A stretch of DNA of 35,960 nt from an uncultured Gilliamella sp. GTDB lineage: Bacteria; Pseudomonadota; Gammaproteobacteria; Enterobacterales; Enterobacteriaceae. The translations under genes and the position numbers were made by a program. The notes below the pieces were generated by a model. The model had not been told where the DNA came from, did not search any database, and saw nothing but the letters and a program-made list of their open reading frames with translations. This document shows positions 10,231 to 17,602 of this stretch, piece by piece. The stretch is from assembly GCA_945291235.1 (NCBI GenBank), contig CALYQY010000010.1, forward strand, positions 1-35,960. Reading direction: 5' to 3'. How positions within the stretch are numbered: position 1 is the stretch's first letter; each line of letters begins with the position of its first letter.

Positions 10231-11439
10231 ATGTCTATTCATAACAAAATTGTCGTCGTAACGCTAATTTGCTTAATGAAAGTTAGTTTTTTGTATGCTG
10301 ATGATAATCAGCAATTACAAATTATACGTCAATCCATTGAAGAGCAAGAAACCCGTTTAGCTGAGCAAAAAAAAGAGCGAACACAATTAGTTAATGCGCT
10401 TAAAGAACAAGAAACACAAATAGCCAAACTGCTTACATCCATTGAAAAAAATGGCACCATACTTAAAAAACTCAATTCTGAAATTAACCAATTAATTAAA
10501 CAAATTGATGATTTGAGCGCTAAACAAACGCAACAACGGCAGGTATTAGCTAAACAGCTTGAAAGTGCGTTTAAATTGGGAAAAAGTACCGGTTTCGAAC
10601 TTATTTTTGCCAGTGAAGAGAACGATCGCAATGAACGCTTAATTACCTATTATCGTTATATCAATCAGGCAAGAGAGCAGCAAATTAATGCCCTGCGTGA
10701 AACGCAATTACAACTTAACGATAAAAAAGCGGCCTTACAAATAAAACTCACTACGCAAAAAGCATTACAAACCAAACAGAAACAAGAGCAAGTCGGGCTT
10801 GTGAAAAATCAAAAAGATCGGCAAAAAACCATTAACTCGCTTGAATCGTCGATGCAAATAAATGAGCAAAAATTGGCTCAGCTAAAAGAAAACGAAACCA
10901 AACTACAAGCTAAAATTGCTCAGGCAGAAAGAGAGAGCCGTCTTATTGCTGAAGAAGAAGCCAGACAAGCAAAACACATAGAGGCAAAACAGAAAAATAC
11001 AAATTATACACTTAGCGCAGACGAACGCAGTTTAATGGCTCGTGTCAGTGGTATTGGTCAGCCCGGACACCAATTTGATTGGCCGGTTAGCGGAACTGTT
11101 GCGCATCGATTTGGTGAGTCTTTACAAGGTGAACTTCATTGGAAAGGAATGGTAATTAATGCTAATGACGGTACACAAGTAAAAGCGATTGCAGATGGGC
11201 GAGTTATTCTTGCCAGTTGGTTACAAGGATATGGTTTTGTTGTTGCACTGGAACATGGGAAAGGCGATATGAGCTTATATGGATATAATCAACGAGTTTT
11301 AGTTGATGTTGGGGATAAAATTCATGCCAATCAACCTATTGCTTTAGTTGGTTCAAGCGGCGGGCAAAATACGCCAAGCTTATATTTTGAAATTAGGCGA
11401 GACGGTAAAGCGCTTGATCCAAGAGGGTGGTTAAAATGA
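10231..11439 (+). CDS. envC: murein hydrolase activator EnvC
   Basis: EnvC is a periplasmic activator that, under FtsEX control, switches on the amidases AmiA and AmiB to split septal peptidoglycan. The 402-residue product starts with a signal peptide (about 1-23, ending near LYA). A long coiled coil rich in Q, K and E follows (about 25-260), then a LytM/M23 domain (about 280-402). As in E. coli EnvC the metalloprotease residues are replaced: WKGMVI, SLYGYNQ and LYFEIR stand where active enzymes carry His and Asp ligands, so it is an activator and not a hydrolase. No good Shine-Dalgarno precedes the ATG. It overlaps yibQ by 4 bp. The usual upstream gene gpmI is absent. Confidence 0.94.
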   Translation: MSIHNKIVVVTLICLMKVSFLYADDNQQLQIIRQSIEEQETRLAEQKKERTQLVNALKEQETQIAKLLTSIEKNGTILKKLNSEINQLIKQIDDLSAKQTQQRQVLAKQLESAFKLGKSTGFELIFASEENDRNERLITYYRYINQAREQQINALRETQLQLNDKKAALQIKLTTQKALQTKQKQEQVGLVKNQKDRQKTINSLESSMQINEQKLAQLKENETKLQAKIAQAERESRLIAEEEARQAKHIEAKQKNTNYTLSADERSLMARVSGIGQPGHQFDWPVSGTVAHRFGESLQGELHWKGMVINANDGTQVKAIADGRVILASWLQGYGFVVALEHGKGDMSLYGYNQRVLVDVGDKIHANQPIALVGSSGGQNTPSLYFEIRRDGKALDPRGWLK

Positions 11440-12257
11440 TGATACGTTTAGTACATTTTATTTTTTTTAGCTTAATGATCGTTAATGTCCACTGTGTTTG
11501 GGCGGCAAAACTCGCTTTGGTTATCGACGATTTTGGTTATCGGCAAAGTAACGAACAGAAAATTATTGCGCTTTCACCCAATATTACTATCGCTGTTTTA
11601 CCTAATTCTCCAAATGCACAGAAGATTGCAACGCTAGCTCATCAGCATGGTAATGATGTGATTATTCATTTACCTATGGCACCTACAGGAAAACAACCGC
11701 TCGAGAAAGATACCCTATTTCCTTATATGGAAGAGTCTGTCGTGAGTCGAATTGTTACCGATGCAGTAGAGCGTGTACCTTATGCAATTGGTGTCAATAA
11801 CCATATGGGGAGTTTGATGACCTCGGATCTTACAGGTATGAATCATGTGATGAAAGCCTTAAGCAACTACTCAATGTTTTTTTTAGATAGTAAGACAATC
11901 GGTAGAACTAAAACCAAAGAGGCGGCAAGCCAGTACGCTATTCCCGTTCTTGAGCGAGATGTCTTTTTAGATGATAAAATAACTGAAACCGCAATCGGCC
12001 AGCAATTTGAATCAGCAATTAACGTTGCGCGCAAGCATGGCGTAGCAATTGCAATTGGTCATCCTCATCCACAAACGGTGAATGTGCTAACATCTAAACT
12101 GGCAAATTTACCCGATGATATTGAATTAATTAAAATCAGCGAGTTAATTCCAGCCCCGGAGTTACCTACGCAAAACCCACTTTACTTAGAAAAACTACTC
12201 GACAAATATCGACAATTATTTGAGCTATTGTGTCAGTTTATGCTAACCAAACAGTAG
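11436..12257 (+). CDS. yibQ: divergent polysaccharide deacetylase family protein YibQ
   Basis: This 273-residue exported protein belongs to the divergent polysaccharide deacetylase 2 family (DUF610). A signal peptide (about 1-23, VWAA) is followed by the domain starting KLALVIDDFGYR, with the family motifs IHLPMAP and NNHMGS. The substrate is not established. Adjacency to envC, as in many gammaproteobacteria, suggests cell-wall work. The start is taken at the ATG at 11436 (ATGA overlap with the envC stop), which has AGAGGG about 10 nt upstream; a GTG at 11427 is less likely. The stop lies 3 bp from the convergent rapZ stop. Confidence 0.88.
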   Translation: MMIRLVHFIFFSLMIVNVHCVWAAKLALVIDDFGYRQSNEQKIIALSPNITIAVLPNSPNAQKIATLAHQHGNDVIIHLPMAPTGKQPLEKDTLFPYMEESVVSRIVTDAVERVPYAIGVNNHMGSLMTSDLTGMNHVMKALSNYSMFFLDSKTIGRTKTKEAASQYAIPVLERDVFLDDKITETAIGQQFESAINVARKHGVAIAIGHPHPQTVNVLTSKLANLPDDIELIKISELIPAPELPTQNPLYLEKLLDKYRQLFELLCQFMLTKQ

Positions 12258-12260
12258 CGG

Positions 12261-13109
12261 TTACTTTTTTTCCAACGTGCGATGACGAACTTGAATTTGT
12301 TTATTTTGCGCCCGGAAAAACGCCGCTAACTGCTCAGCAATAAAAACCGAACGATGTTGACCACCCGTACAACCGATAGCAATGGTTAAATAACTGCGGT
12401 TATTTTTTTCTAAAAGAGGCAGCCATTGCTTAAGGTAATTGGCTGTTTGATAGATAAAATTGGTCACTTCGTCATGTTTTAACAGATATTGCTTAACCGG
12501 CTCATCTAATCCGGTTAGGGCTCGTAAATTGATATCCCAGTGTGGATTGGGTAAAAAGCGCACATCAAAAACGAAATCGGCGTCGACCGGCAAACCATGT
12601 TTAAAGCCAAACGATTCAAAAATAATAGTTAATTCACGTTCTTTTTTACCTAAAATTCGAGACCTTAAAATACTTGATAGCTCATGTACCGAAAGATTAT
12701 CGGTATTAATCACTAAGCTAGCGTGCGATTTTAATGGCTCCAGAAATTTTTCTTCAAGGTCGATAGCTTCTTCTAACGAATATTTTTGATTGGTTAAAGG
12801 GTGAATGCGTCTTGTTTCACTGTAACGGCGAATAAGGGTGTTTCGACTGCAATCGAAAAAGATAATTTCGGGGGTTACCGATGCCGGTAAACGCTGTAAT
12901 ACATCGTGATTAAAGTCAAAATTGGCGGGTAAATTTCGGATATCAATACTAACGGCAACAGGGGTATTGTTGTTTTTTAATGAATCGGCTAATTGTGGTA
13001 ATAGTGCAAGCGGGATATTATCGACACAATAAAATCCCATATCCTCTAATGCACGTAACGCAATCGATTTTCCGGAACCTGAACGACCACTTACTATCAT
13101 TAAAATCAT
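12261..13109 (-). CDS. rapZ: RNase adapter protein RapZ
   Basis: RapZ binds the small RNA GlmZ and delivers it to RNase E, coupling glucosamine-6-phosphate supply to glmS expression. The 282-residue product has an N-terminal P-loop GRSGSGKS (8-15), [17 protein letters not shown], and the C-terminal signatures [19 protein letters not shown] and [11 protein letters not shown]. The E. coli protein ends in a basic KRKP tail used for RNA binding; here it ends HRTLEKK, two residues shorter. In E. coli rapZ sits in the rpoN operon; here it follows rdgB on the same strand, 95 bp downstream. It converges tail-to-tail with yibQ. Confidence 0.95.
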   Translation of the reverse strand: MILMIVSGRSGSGKSIALRALEDMGFYCVDNIPLALLPQLADSLKNNNTPVAVSIDIRNLPANFDFNHDVLQRLPASVTPEIIFFDCSRNTLIRRYSETRRIHPLTNQKYSLEEAIDLEEKFLEPLKSHASLVINTDNLSVHELSSILRSRILGKKERELTIIFESFGFKHGLPVDADFVFDVRFLPNPHWDINLRALTGLDEPVKQYLLKHDEVTNFIYQTANYLKQWLPLLEKNNRSYLTIAIGCTGGQHRSVFIAEQLAAFFRAQNKQIQVRHRTLEKK

Positions 13110-13204
13110 GATAACAACTCCAGCATATTTGTTGCCTTAAGTATATACTTTTTACTTCTTGTTGTGCAATTTTGTGTATAAACAATCATGCAAAACATCA
13201 TGCT

Positions 13205-13801
13205 TTAGTGCTTAGCTTTAATTTGGGCAATTAACTGCTTAAGCGCTAATCCACGATGTGATATCTGGCTTTTGTGATCCTTGGTTAACTCCGCCGCTGT
13301 GCAATTGAGTTGCGGTATGTAAAACAGCGGATCGTAACCAAAACCACCTTCGCCTTTTAATTCATTTAAGATAACACCATCCCATTTACCTAAACAGATA
13401 ATGGGCGTTGGGTCGTTTTCATGTTGCAAATATACCAGCGCACAATAAAAGTAAGCTTGCCGATTTTCCGGCGGGACATTTTTTAATGCATTGAGTAATT
13501 TTTCATTATTACTCTGGTCGTTGCCATGCTCACCGGCATAACGAGCCGAATAGATCCCGGGAGCGCCATTAAGCGCTTGAACAACTAATCCTGAGTCGTC
13601 AGCAATGGCGGGTAAACCGGTTAATTTTGCAGTATGACGAGCTTTTAAAATAGCATTTTCAACAAAGGTTAAACCTGTTTCTTCAGCGTCCGGAACATTG
13701 AACTGTTTTTGCGCAACAATATTAAAACCGGCGTCGGCTAATAGCGTTTGTAACTCATTGACCTTACCTTGATTATTGGTTGCTAAAACAATTTGTTGCA
13801 T
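13205..13801 (-). CDS. rdgB: XTP/dITP diphosphatase (Ham1 family)
   Basis: This enzyme hydrolyses dITP, dXTP and XTP to monophosphates, keeping deaminated purines out of DNA and RNA. The 198-residue product shows [13 protein letters not shown] at the N-terminus, [26 protein letters not shown] in two consecutive family blocks, and [11 protein letters not shown] with SHRGLAL near the C-terminus. A strong AAGGAG precedes the ATG at 13801. It follows rluA by 74 bp and precedes rapZ on the same strand. Confidence 0.95.
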   Translation of the reverse strand: MQQIVLATNNQGKVNELQTLLADAGFNIVAQKQFNVPDAEETGLTFVENAILKARHTAKLTGLPAIADDSGLVVQALNGAPGIYSARYAGEHGNDQSNNEKLLNALKNVPPENRQAYFYCALVYLQHENDPTPIICLGKWDGVILNELKGEGGFGYDPLFYIPQLNCTAAELTKDHKSQISHRGLALKQLIAQIKAKH

Positions 13802-13875
13802 TTTGTTGCTCCTTAATTGATTGATGTTGTTTAGGCTATTTTAGTCAGTTAAATGGTTACTGATTACCTAGCGGT

Positions 13876-14532
13876 TTAAAATTCCGGTTCACAAGTAAAT
13901 GTCATGCTTTCCCCGGTTTTAGGGTGATTAATCGTGAGTGATTGTGCGTGTAATAGCAATCTTTTCGACATCGCAAAAGCTTGCGGGTGCGCATAAAATT
14001 TATCGCCTAAAATTGGGTGTCCGATAGCTTGCATATGTACCCGTAATTGATGCGAACGGCCAGTAAACGGGTATAACTCAACCCGTGTGGTGTTGTCACT
14101 ATTGCGTGCAACGACTTGATACTCGGTTAATGCATGTTTACCGTTTTCCATATCAACCATTTGCCGTGGACGATTAGGCCAATCACAAATCAAAGGTAGT
14201 TCAACTTGGCCGTAATCTTGTTCAATATGCCCATGTACAACAGCGATATAAGTTTTTTTCGGAATCCGTTCTCTAAATTGTTTCTTAATTTCACGATCGG
14301 CAAGTTTAGATAGCGCAGCGACCATAATACCGCTGGTTGCCATATCTAAACGATGTACCGATTCAACATAACTGTATTTTTGTTGTAGACGATGAATAAT
14401 ACTGTCAATAAATTGAGGCTTATTACCCGAAACAGATAGCAGACCAGATTGCTTATTAACAACCACAATATGATCATCTTGATATAGAATTGAAAGCCAC
14501 GGATCAGTAGGCGGATGATATTCCAAAAGCAT
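13876..14532 (-). CDS. rluA: 23S rRNA/tRNA pseudouridine synthase RluA
   Basis: RluA makes pseudouridine at position 746 of 23S rRNA and 32 of several tRNAs. The 218-residue product contains the catalytic-Asp motif HRLDMATSG and the segments ILYQDDHIVVVNKQSGLLS, LPLICDWPNRPRQ and TGRSHQLRVHMQAIGHPILG. Length and sequence match E. coli RluA, which has no S4 domain. The ATG at 14532 fits the family start, but there is no Shine-Dalgarno: the start codon lies 3 nt after a 13-bp perfect inverted repeat. It follows dsbB by 72 bp on the same strand. Confidence 0.94.
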   Translation of the reverse strand: MLLEYHPPTDPWLSILYQDDHIVVVNKQSGLLSVSGNKPQFIDSIIHRLQQKYSYVESVHRLDMATSGIMVAALSKLADREIKKQFRERIPKKTYIAVVHGHIEQDYGQVELPLICDWPNRPRQMVDMENGKHALTEYQVVARNSDNTTRVELYPFTGRSHQLRVHMQAIGHPILGDKFYAHPQAFAMSKRLLLHAQSLTINHPKTGESMTFTCEPEF

Positions 14533-14535
14533 TTG

Positions 14536-14569
14536 TGTGTGACAATTTGTAAAATAAAATTGTCACACA
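14536..14569 (-). promoter_or_regulatory. 13-bp perfect inverted repeat abutting the rluA start
   Basis: On the rluA strand, TGTGTGACAATTT and AAATTGTCACACA (positions 14557-14569 and 14536-14548) pair perfectly around an 8-nt loop and end 3 nt before the ATG. No U-tract follows, so it is not an ordinary terminator of dsbB. The place where a ribosome site would be lies inside the stem. A loose promoter (TTGTTA, 16 nt, TATTTT) overlaps it, so it could be an operator instead of an RNA hairpin. Confidence 0.6.
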
Positions 14570-14604
14570 TTCTAACAAACTCGGCAAAAAGTGCCAGTCT
14601 AATA

Positions 14605-15138
14605 TTATTTATGCCACGTTGAGCTTTTGGCTGTTGGGAAAATTTGTGAAAACAGGACAATGATACCGACAATAATATAGCAGGCAAAAATGATAATCAT
14701 CCATTGTGACATTTCAATGGTTAAAAAAGACCATATTTTTTCAGCGCAGCTACCATAAGCATTAAACATGCTTGGAAACCATTGATTTAATGGTAGCCAA
14801 CTTGGGAATTGAACGTTTATAGCACAGCTATCGGTTAAATTGGGTTCAAATTGTAAATGGGCGTGATACATGGCTAAGTTCAAACCTTTATAGGCACTAT
14901 ATAACCAAATTGCAATACCCAATAGGCGATAAATTAGCTTTTGGGGTGCAATTAATCCGAAAATACTGCCTAACATGATGCCGTAAATTGCGCATCGTTG
15001 ATAAATACAAAGCGTACAAGGGGCTAGCCCTAAACCGTGTTGAAAATAGAGTGCGGTTATTTCAAAAACAGCTGTAGATAAAAATAATAGCGCCCATGCT
15101 ATTCTTCCACGTGAGTATTGATTGAGCAATGCTAACAT
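14605..15138 (-). CDS. dsbB: disulfide bond formation protein B
   Basis: DsbB is the inner-membrane quinone reductase that reoxidises DsbA. The 177-residue product has four transmembrane segments and the two redox pairs at almost the E. coli positions: C41 and C44 (PCTLCIYQR) in the first periplasmic loop, C105 (DSCAI) and C131 (GSCAEKIW) in the second. Arg48, linked to quinone use in E. coli, is conserved. GGGAG precedes the ATG. It is divergent from the SUKH-like gene and heads the minus-strand run to rluA. Confidence 0.95.
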   Translation of the reverse strand: MLALLNQYSRGRIAWALLFLSTAVFEITALYFQHGLGLAPCTLCIYQRCAIYGIMLGSIFGLIAPQKLIYRLLGIAIWLYSAYKGLNLAMYHAHLQFEPNLTDSCAINVQFPSWLPLNQWFPSMFNAYGSCAEKIWSFLTIEMSQWMIIIFACYIIVGIIVLFSQIFPTAKSSTWHK

Positions 15139-15400
15139 ACTATTTTATTCTCCCGTATTCCGTTATAATCATTCATCAGTGAGTGTATTGGAAAATGTTC
15201 TATTATTAAGTTAGCGGTAGTGTAGAGGATTTTTCAATAATGTAAAACGACTTTTACTCATTGATAGTGGACTCATCATCTCTAATTAATCAAAGTTAAG
15301 ACTATCCGGATTTAACAAAAGAAACTTGAATAGTTTAAGCAGATATTGAAAATTTAATATTTGCAAAAAACCGGTTTTTCCTAGTAATAATGGAAGAAGA
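15139..15400. other. AT-rich intergenic region between dsbB and the SUKH-like gene
   Basis: This 262-bp divergent gap must contain the dsbB promoter and whatever drives the SUKH-like gene and rluC. No confident -35/-10 pair could be chosen. A 14-bp perfect palindrome (AAAAACCGGTTTTT, 15366-15379) lies 21 bp upstream of the plus-strand start codon and is a possible operator. No RNA gene or further ORF is evident. Confidence 0.4.
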
Positions 15401-15907
15401 ATGGCAAATCAACTAGCGCAAATCAAATTATTTTTTCAAGATAATTTAATTATAAAAAACGATAACAATGATTTAAGAGATAGTTTAAATATTGAAGATG
15501 CAGAAATACTATTTAATATCGGTTTACCCAACTCCACAGAATTAGATTTTAAATTTACAAAAGAAACTAACTATCTCAATAATAATGAATTAATTTTAGA
15601 TGATAGTGAAAATGGAAAGATAATATATAATATTACTAATCATCACGTTTATTTATTTTTTCCTTCAAATAAGAAAAAAATTATATTAAATGTTGGATTA
15701 TTTCAATTTCTATTCTCTATTTATTATTATGAATTATTTTTAAATAATTGGAAAAATGATAAAAAAAATAGAGCACACTATTTTGATGATTTTGAACAAA
15801 AAATGAATATATTAAATAATCATTTTCAAAGTCTGGATTATTATTGGGAAGCAATTATCAACGAGTTATCACCTATATGCATACAAACGCCCCACAAAAA
15901 AAATTAA
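15401..15907 (+). CDS. SUKH-like (SMI1/KNR4 superfamily) protein, probable orphan immunity protein
   Basis: The 168-residue product is not a housekeeping protein I recognise. Its pattern resembles the SUKH-4 type of immunity protein: a GLP motif after a short helix (NIGLPN, about 45), then NGKIIYNI, a hydrophobic strand, and an SLxQF-like helix (GLFQFLFSIYYYELF). Such proteins neutralise polymorphic toxins in kin competition; no toxin gene lies nearby. A hand count over 15421-15840 gives 78 G+C in 420 bases (about 19%), far below rluC. GGAAGAAG precedes the ATG. The last ten codons overlap the start of rluC in another frame. The family call is by eye only and needs a profile search. Confidence 0.55.
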   Translation: MANQLAQIKLFFQDNLIIKNDNNDLRDSLNIEDAEILFNIGLPNSTELDFKFTKETNYLNNNELILDDSENGKIIYNITNHHVYLFFPSNKKKIILNVGLFQFLFSIYYYELFLNNWKNDKKNRAHYFDDFEQKMNILNNHFQSLDYYWEAIINELSPICIQTPHKKN

Positions 15908-16860
15908 ACGTTACTTTTGTGACGATATCTGAAGAAAATGCGACTCAACGTATCGATAACTTTTTGATCACACATTTAAAAGGTGTCCCAAAAAGTATGA
16001 TTTATCGCATATTGAGAAAGGGGGAAGTGCGGGTTAACAAAAAACGTATAAAACCCGAATATAAGTTAAATATCGGGGATGAAATTCGTATTCCGCCTAT
16101 TCGTGTGTCAGAAAAGCCCGCGCCGGAAATATCAACTAAGCTCAACAAAGTGGCTGATTTAGAAAAAGCGATTATTTATGAAGATGAGGTCATTTTGGCC
16201 ATTAACAAACCTTCCGGCATCGCGGTGCACGGCGGTAGTGGGCTAAGTTTTGGCGTTATTGAGGGATTACGTGCGTTAAGACCAGAAGCAAAATTTCTTG
16301 AATTAGTTCACCGTATCGACCGTGAAACCTCGGGTGTGCTGTTAATTGCTAAAAAACGTTCAGCTTTAAAAGCACTGCATGAACAACTCCGATTAAAACA
16401 GATGACCAAAAACTATCTTGCTTTAGTCAAAGGCAGTTGGCCTTCTGAATGCAAAGTCGTGCAAGCGCCGTTGCTTAAAAATGTGCTTAAAAGTGGTGAA
16501 CGTGTGGTTAAAGTCGATAAAAATGGTAAACCTTCAGAAACACGCTTTAAAGTTGAAGAGCGGTTTGAATGTGCCACATTGATAAAAGCAAGTCCTGTCA
16601 CAGGGCGAACGCATCAAATTCGGGTGCATACTCAATATACCGGACACCCGATTGCTTTTGATGACAGGTATGGTTGTCATCAATTTGATGCATTATTAAA
16701 TAAAACCGAGTTGAATCGATTATTTTTACACGCTGCCAATGTAAAATTTATTCATCCCAAAAGCTTAGAGCCAATGCAACTACAAGCGCCGATGGATGAG
16801 ACTTTGCAAACTTGTTTGGCATTGCTGAGAAAAGATAAACATCAACAGTCAAAATCATAA
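15877..16860 (+). CDS. rluC: 23S rRNA pseudouridine synthase RluC
   Basis: RluC forms pseudouridine at 955, 2504 and 2580 of 23S rRNA. The 327-residue product has an N-terminal S4 RNA-binding domain (about 20-75, including GVPKSMIYRILRKGEVRVNK) and the synthase domain with HRIDRETSG carrying the catalytic Asp. SPVTGRTHQIRVHTQYTGHP is also typical. The ATG at 15877 agrees with the E. coli start; a TTG at 15844 in the same frame would add 11 residues without family support. Its first 31 bp overlap the 3' end of the SUKH-like gene. No good Shine-Dalgarno is visible, so translation may depend on the upstream ORF. Confidence 0.94.
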   Translation: MHTNAPQKKLNVTFVTISEENATQRIDNFLITHLKGVPKSMIYRILRKGEVRVNKKRIKPEYKLNIGDEIRIPPIRVSEKPAPEISTKLNKVADLEKAIIYEDEVILAINKPSGIAVHGGSGLSFGVIEGLRALRPEAKFLELVHRIDRETSGVLLIAKKRSALKALHEQLRLKQMTKNYLALVKGSWPSECKVVQAPLLKNVLKSGERVVKVDKNGKPSETRFKVEERFECATLIKASPVTGRTHQIRVHTQYTGHPIAFDDRYGCHQFDALLNKTELNRLFLHAANVKFIHPKSLEPMQLQAPMDETLQTCLALLRKDKHQQSKS

Positions 16861-16882
16861 AATTAAAAGGTAGTAAGCACGA

Positions 16883-17545
16883 ATGAAAGATCTAAATTTA
16901 TATCTAATAAGACACGGTCAAACTGAGTGGAATATTAAAGATCAGATGCAAGGATCGCAAAATTCTCCTTTAACTCAAGACGGTATTTTAGGGGCTAAAG
17001 TGACCGGACAGCATTTAAAAAATGTGCCTTTTATGCAGGCGTATTCCAGCCCTCAGCAACGAGCAATGGAAACTCGAGATTATATTATTCATGAAAATGA
17101 TAATGTGATACCAACATTTGAACTTGCCGATCTTCGGGAAATGGATTTTGGTACCTGGGAAGGTCAGCATGTTCCTATGCTGAAAAAAGAAGTCCCGGAA
17201 TTTAATACTTATTTAACCGATCCGGCTAATTTTGATGCAAGTGTCAATCAAGGTGAAAACTACCTTGAAGTGTTATCCCGAATGAAAAACGCATTAACCA
17301 CCATTGTGCAAAATGCACCCGAACAAAATGGTAACATTCTTGTGGTTTCGCATGGCACGGTATTGCGTTTATTGCTTTGCGTTCTAAATGGCGGTGACTG
17401 GCGGTTGCATCGTGACGAGGATTACTTCCCACGAATGTTAAATACCAGTATTAGCGTGGTGAACTATCAGCAATCAGATGATCAGACAGAAGGTCAATTT
17501 TCAGTTAAATTCTTCAACAATGTCGATCATTTAAACCAAAAATAG
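16883..17545 (+). CDS. histidine phosphatase family protein (phosphoglycerate-mutase-like)
   Basis: The 220-residue product belongs to the histidine phosphatase superfamily. The phosphorylated His is in LIRHGQTEWN (about 8-17), the acidic partner region is ADLREMDFGTWEG, and the second catalytic His is in VVSHGTVLRLLL. It is of GpmB-like size, but the sequence is not close enough to E. coli GpmB to give a symbol; it may be a broad-specificity sugar-phosphate phosphatase. It starts 22 bp after rluC, with AAAGGTAG upstream of the ATG, so the two are probably cotranscribed. A stem-loop follows the stop. Confidence 0.85.
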   Translation: MKDLNLYLIRHGQTEWNIKDQMQGSQNSPLTQDGILGAKVTGQHLKNVPFMQAYSSPQQRAMETRDYIIHENDNVIPTFELADLREMDFGTWEGQHVPMLKKEVPEFNTYLTDPANFDASVNQGENYLEVLSRMKNALTTIVQNAPEQNGNILVVSHGTVLRLLLCVLNGGDWRLHRDEDYFPRMLNTSISVVNYQQSDDQTEGQFSVKFFNNVDHLNQK

Positions 17546-17556
17546 TGTGATTTTAT

Positions 17557-17594
17557 TCTCCAGACTCATCGAAAATGTCGTCTGGAGATGTTTT
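17557..17594. terminator. stem-loop between the histidine phosphatase gene and bepA
   Basis: TCTCCAGAC (17557-17565) pairs perfectly with GTCTGGAGA (17580-17588), followed by TGTTTT on the plus strand. It lies in the 57-bp gap between convergent stops and probably terminates the rluC transcript; the U-tract is short, so strength is uncertain. Confidence 0.6.
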
Positions 17595-17602
17595 GCTACT
17601 TG

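Noticed and set aside
11427..11435. GTG start for yibQ
   Set aside because: It would add three residues before the ATG at 11436, which has better ribosome-site spacing and a common ATGA overlap.
14536..14569. CRP site before rluA (contains TGTGA and TCACA)
   Set aside because: The half-sites are separated by 20 nt instead of 6, so the geometry is wrong for CRP.
16025..16033. Haemophilus-type DNA uptake signal (AAGTGCGGG)
   Set aside because: It differs from AAGTGCGGT at the last base, is inside rluC coding sequence, and no other copy was noticed.
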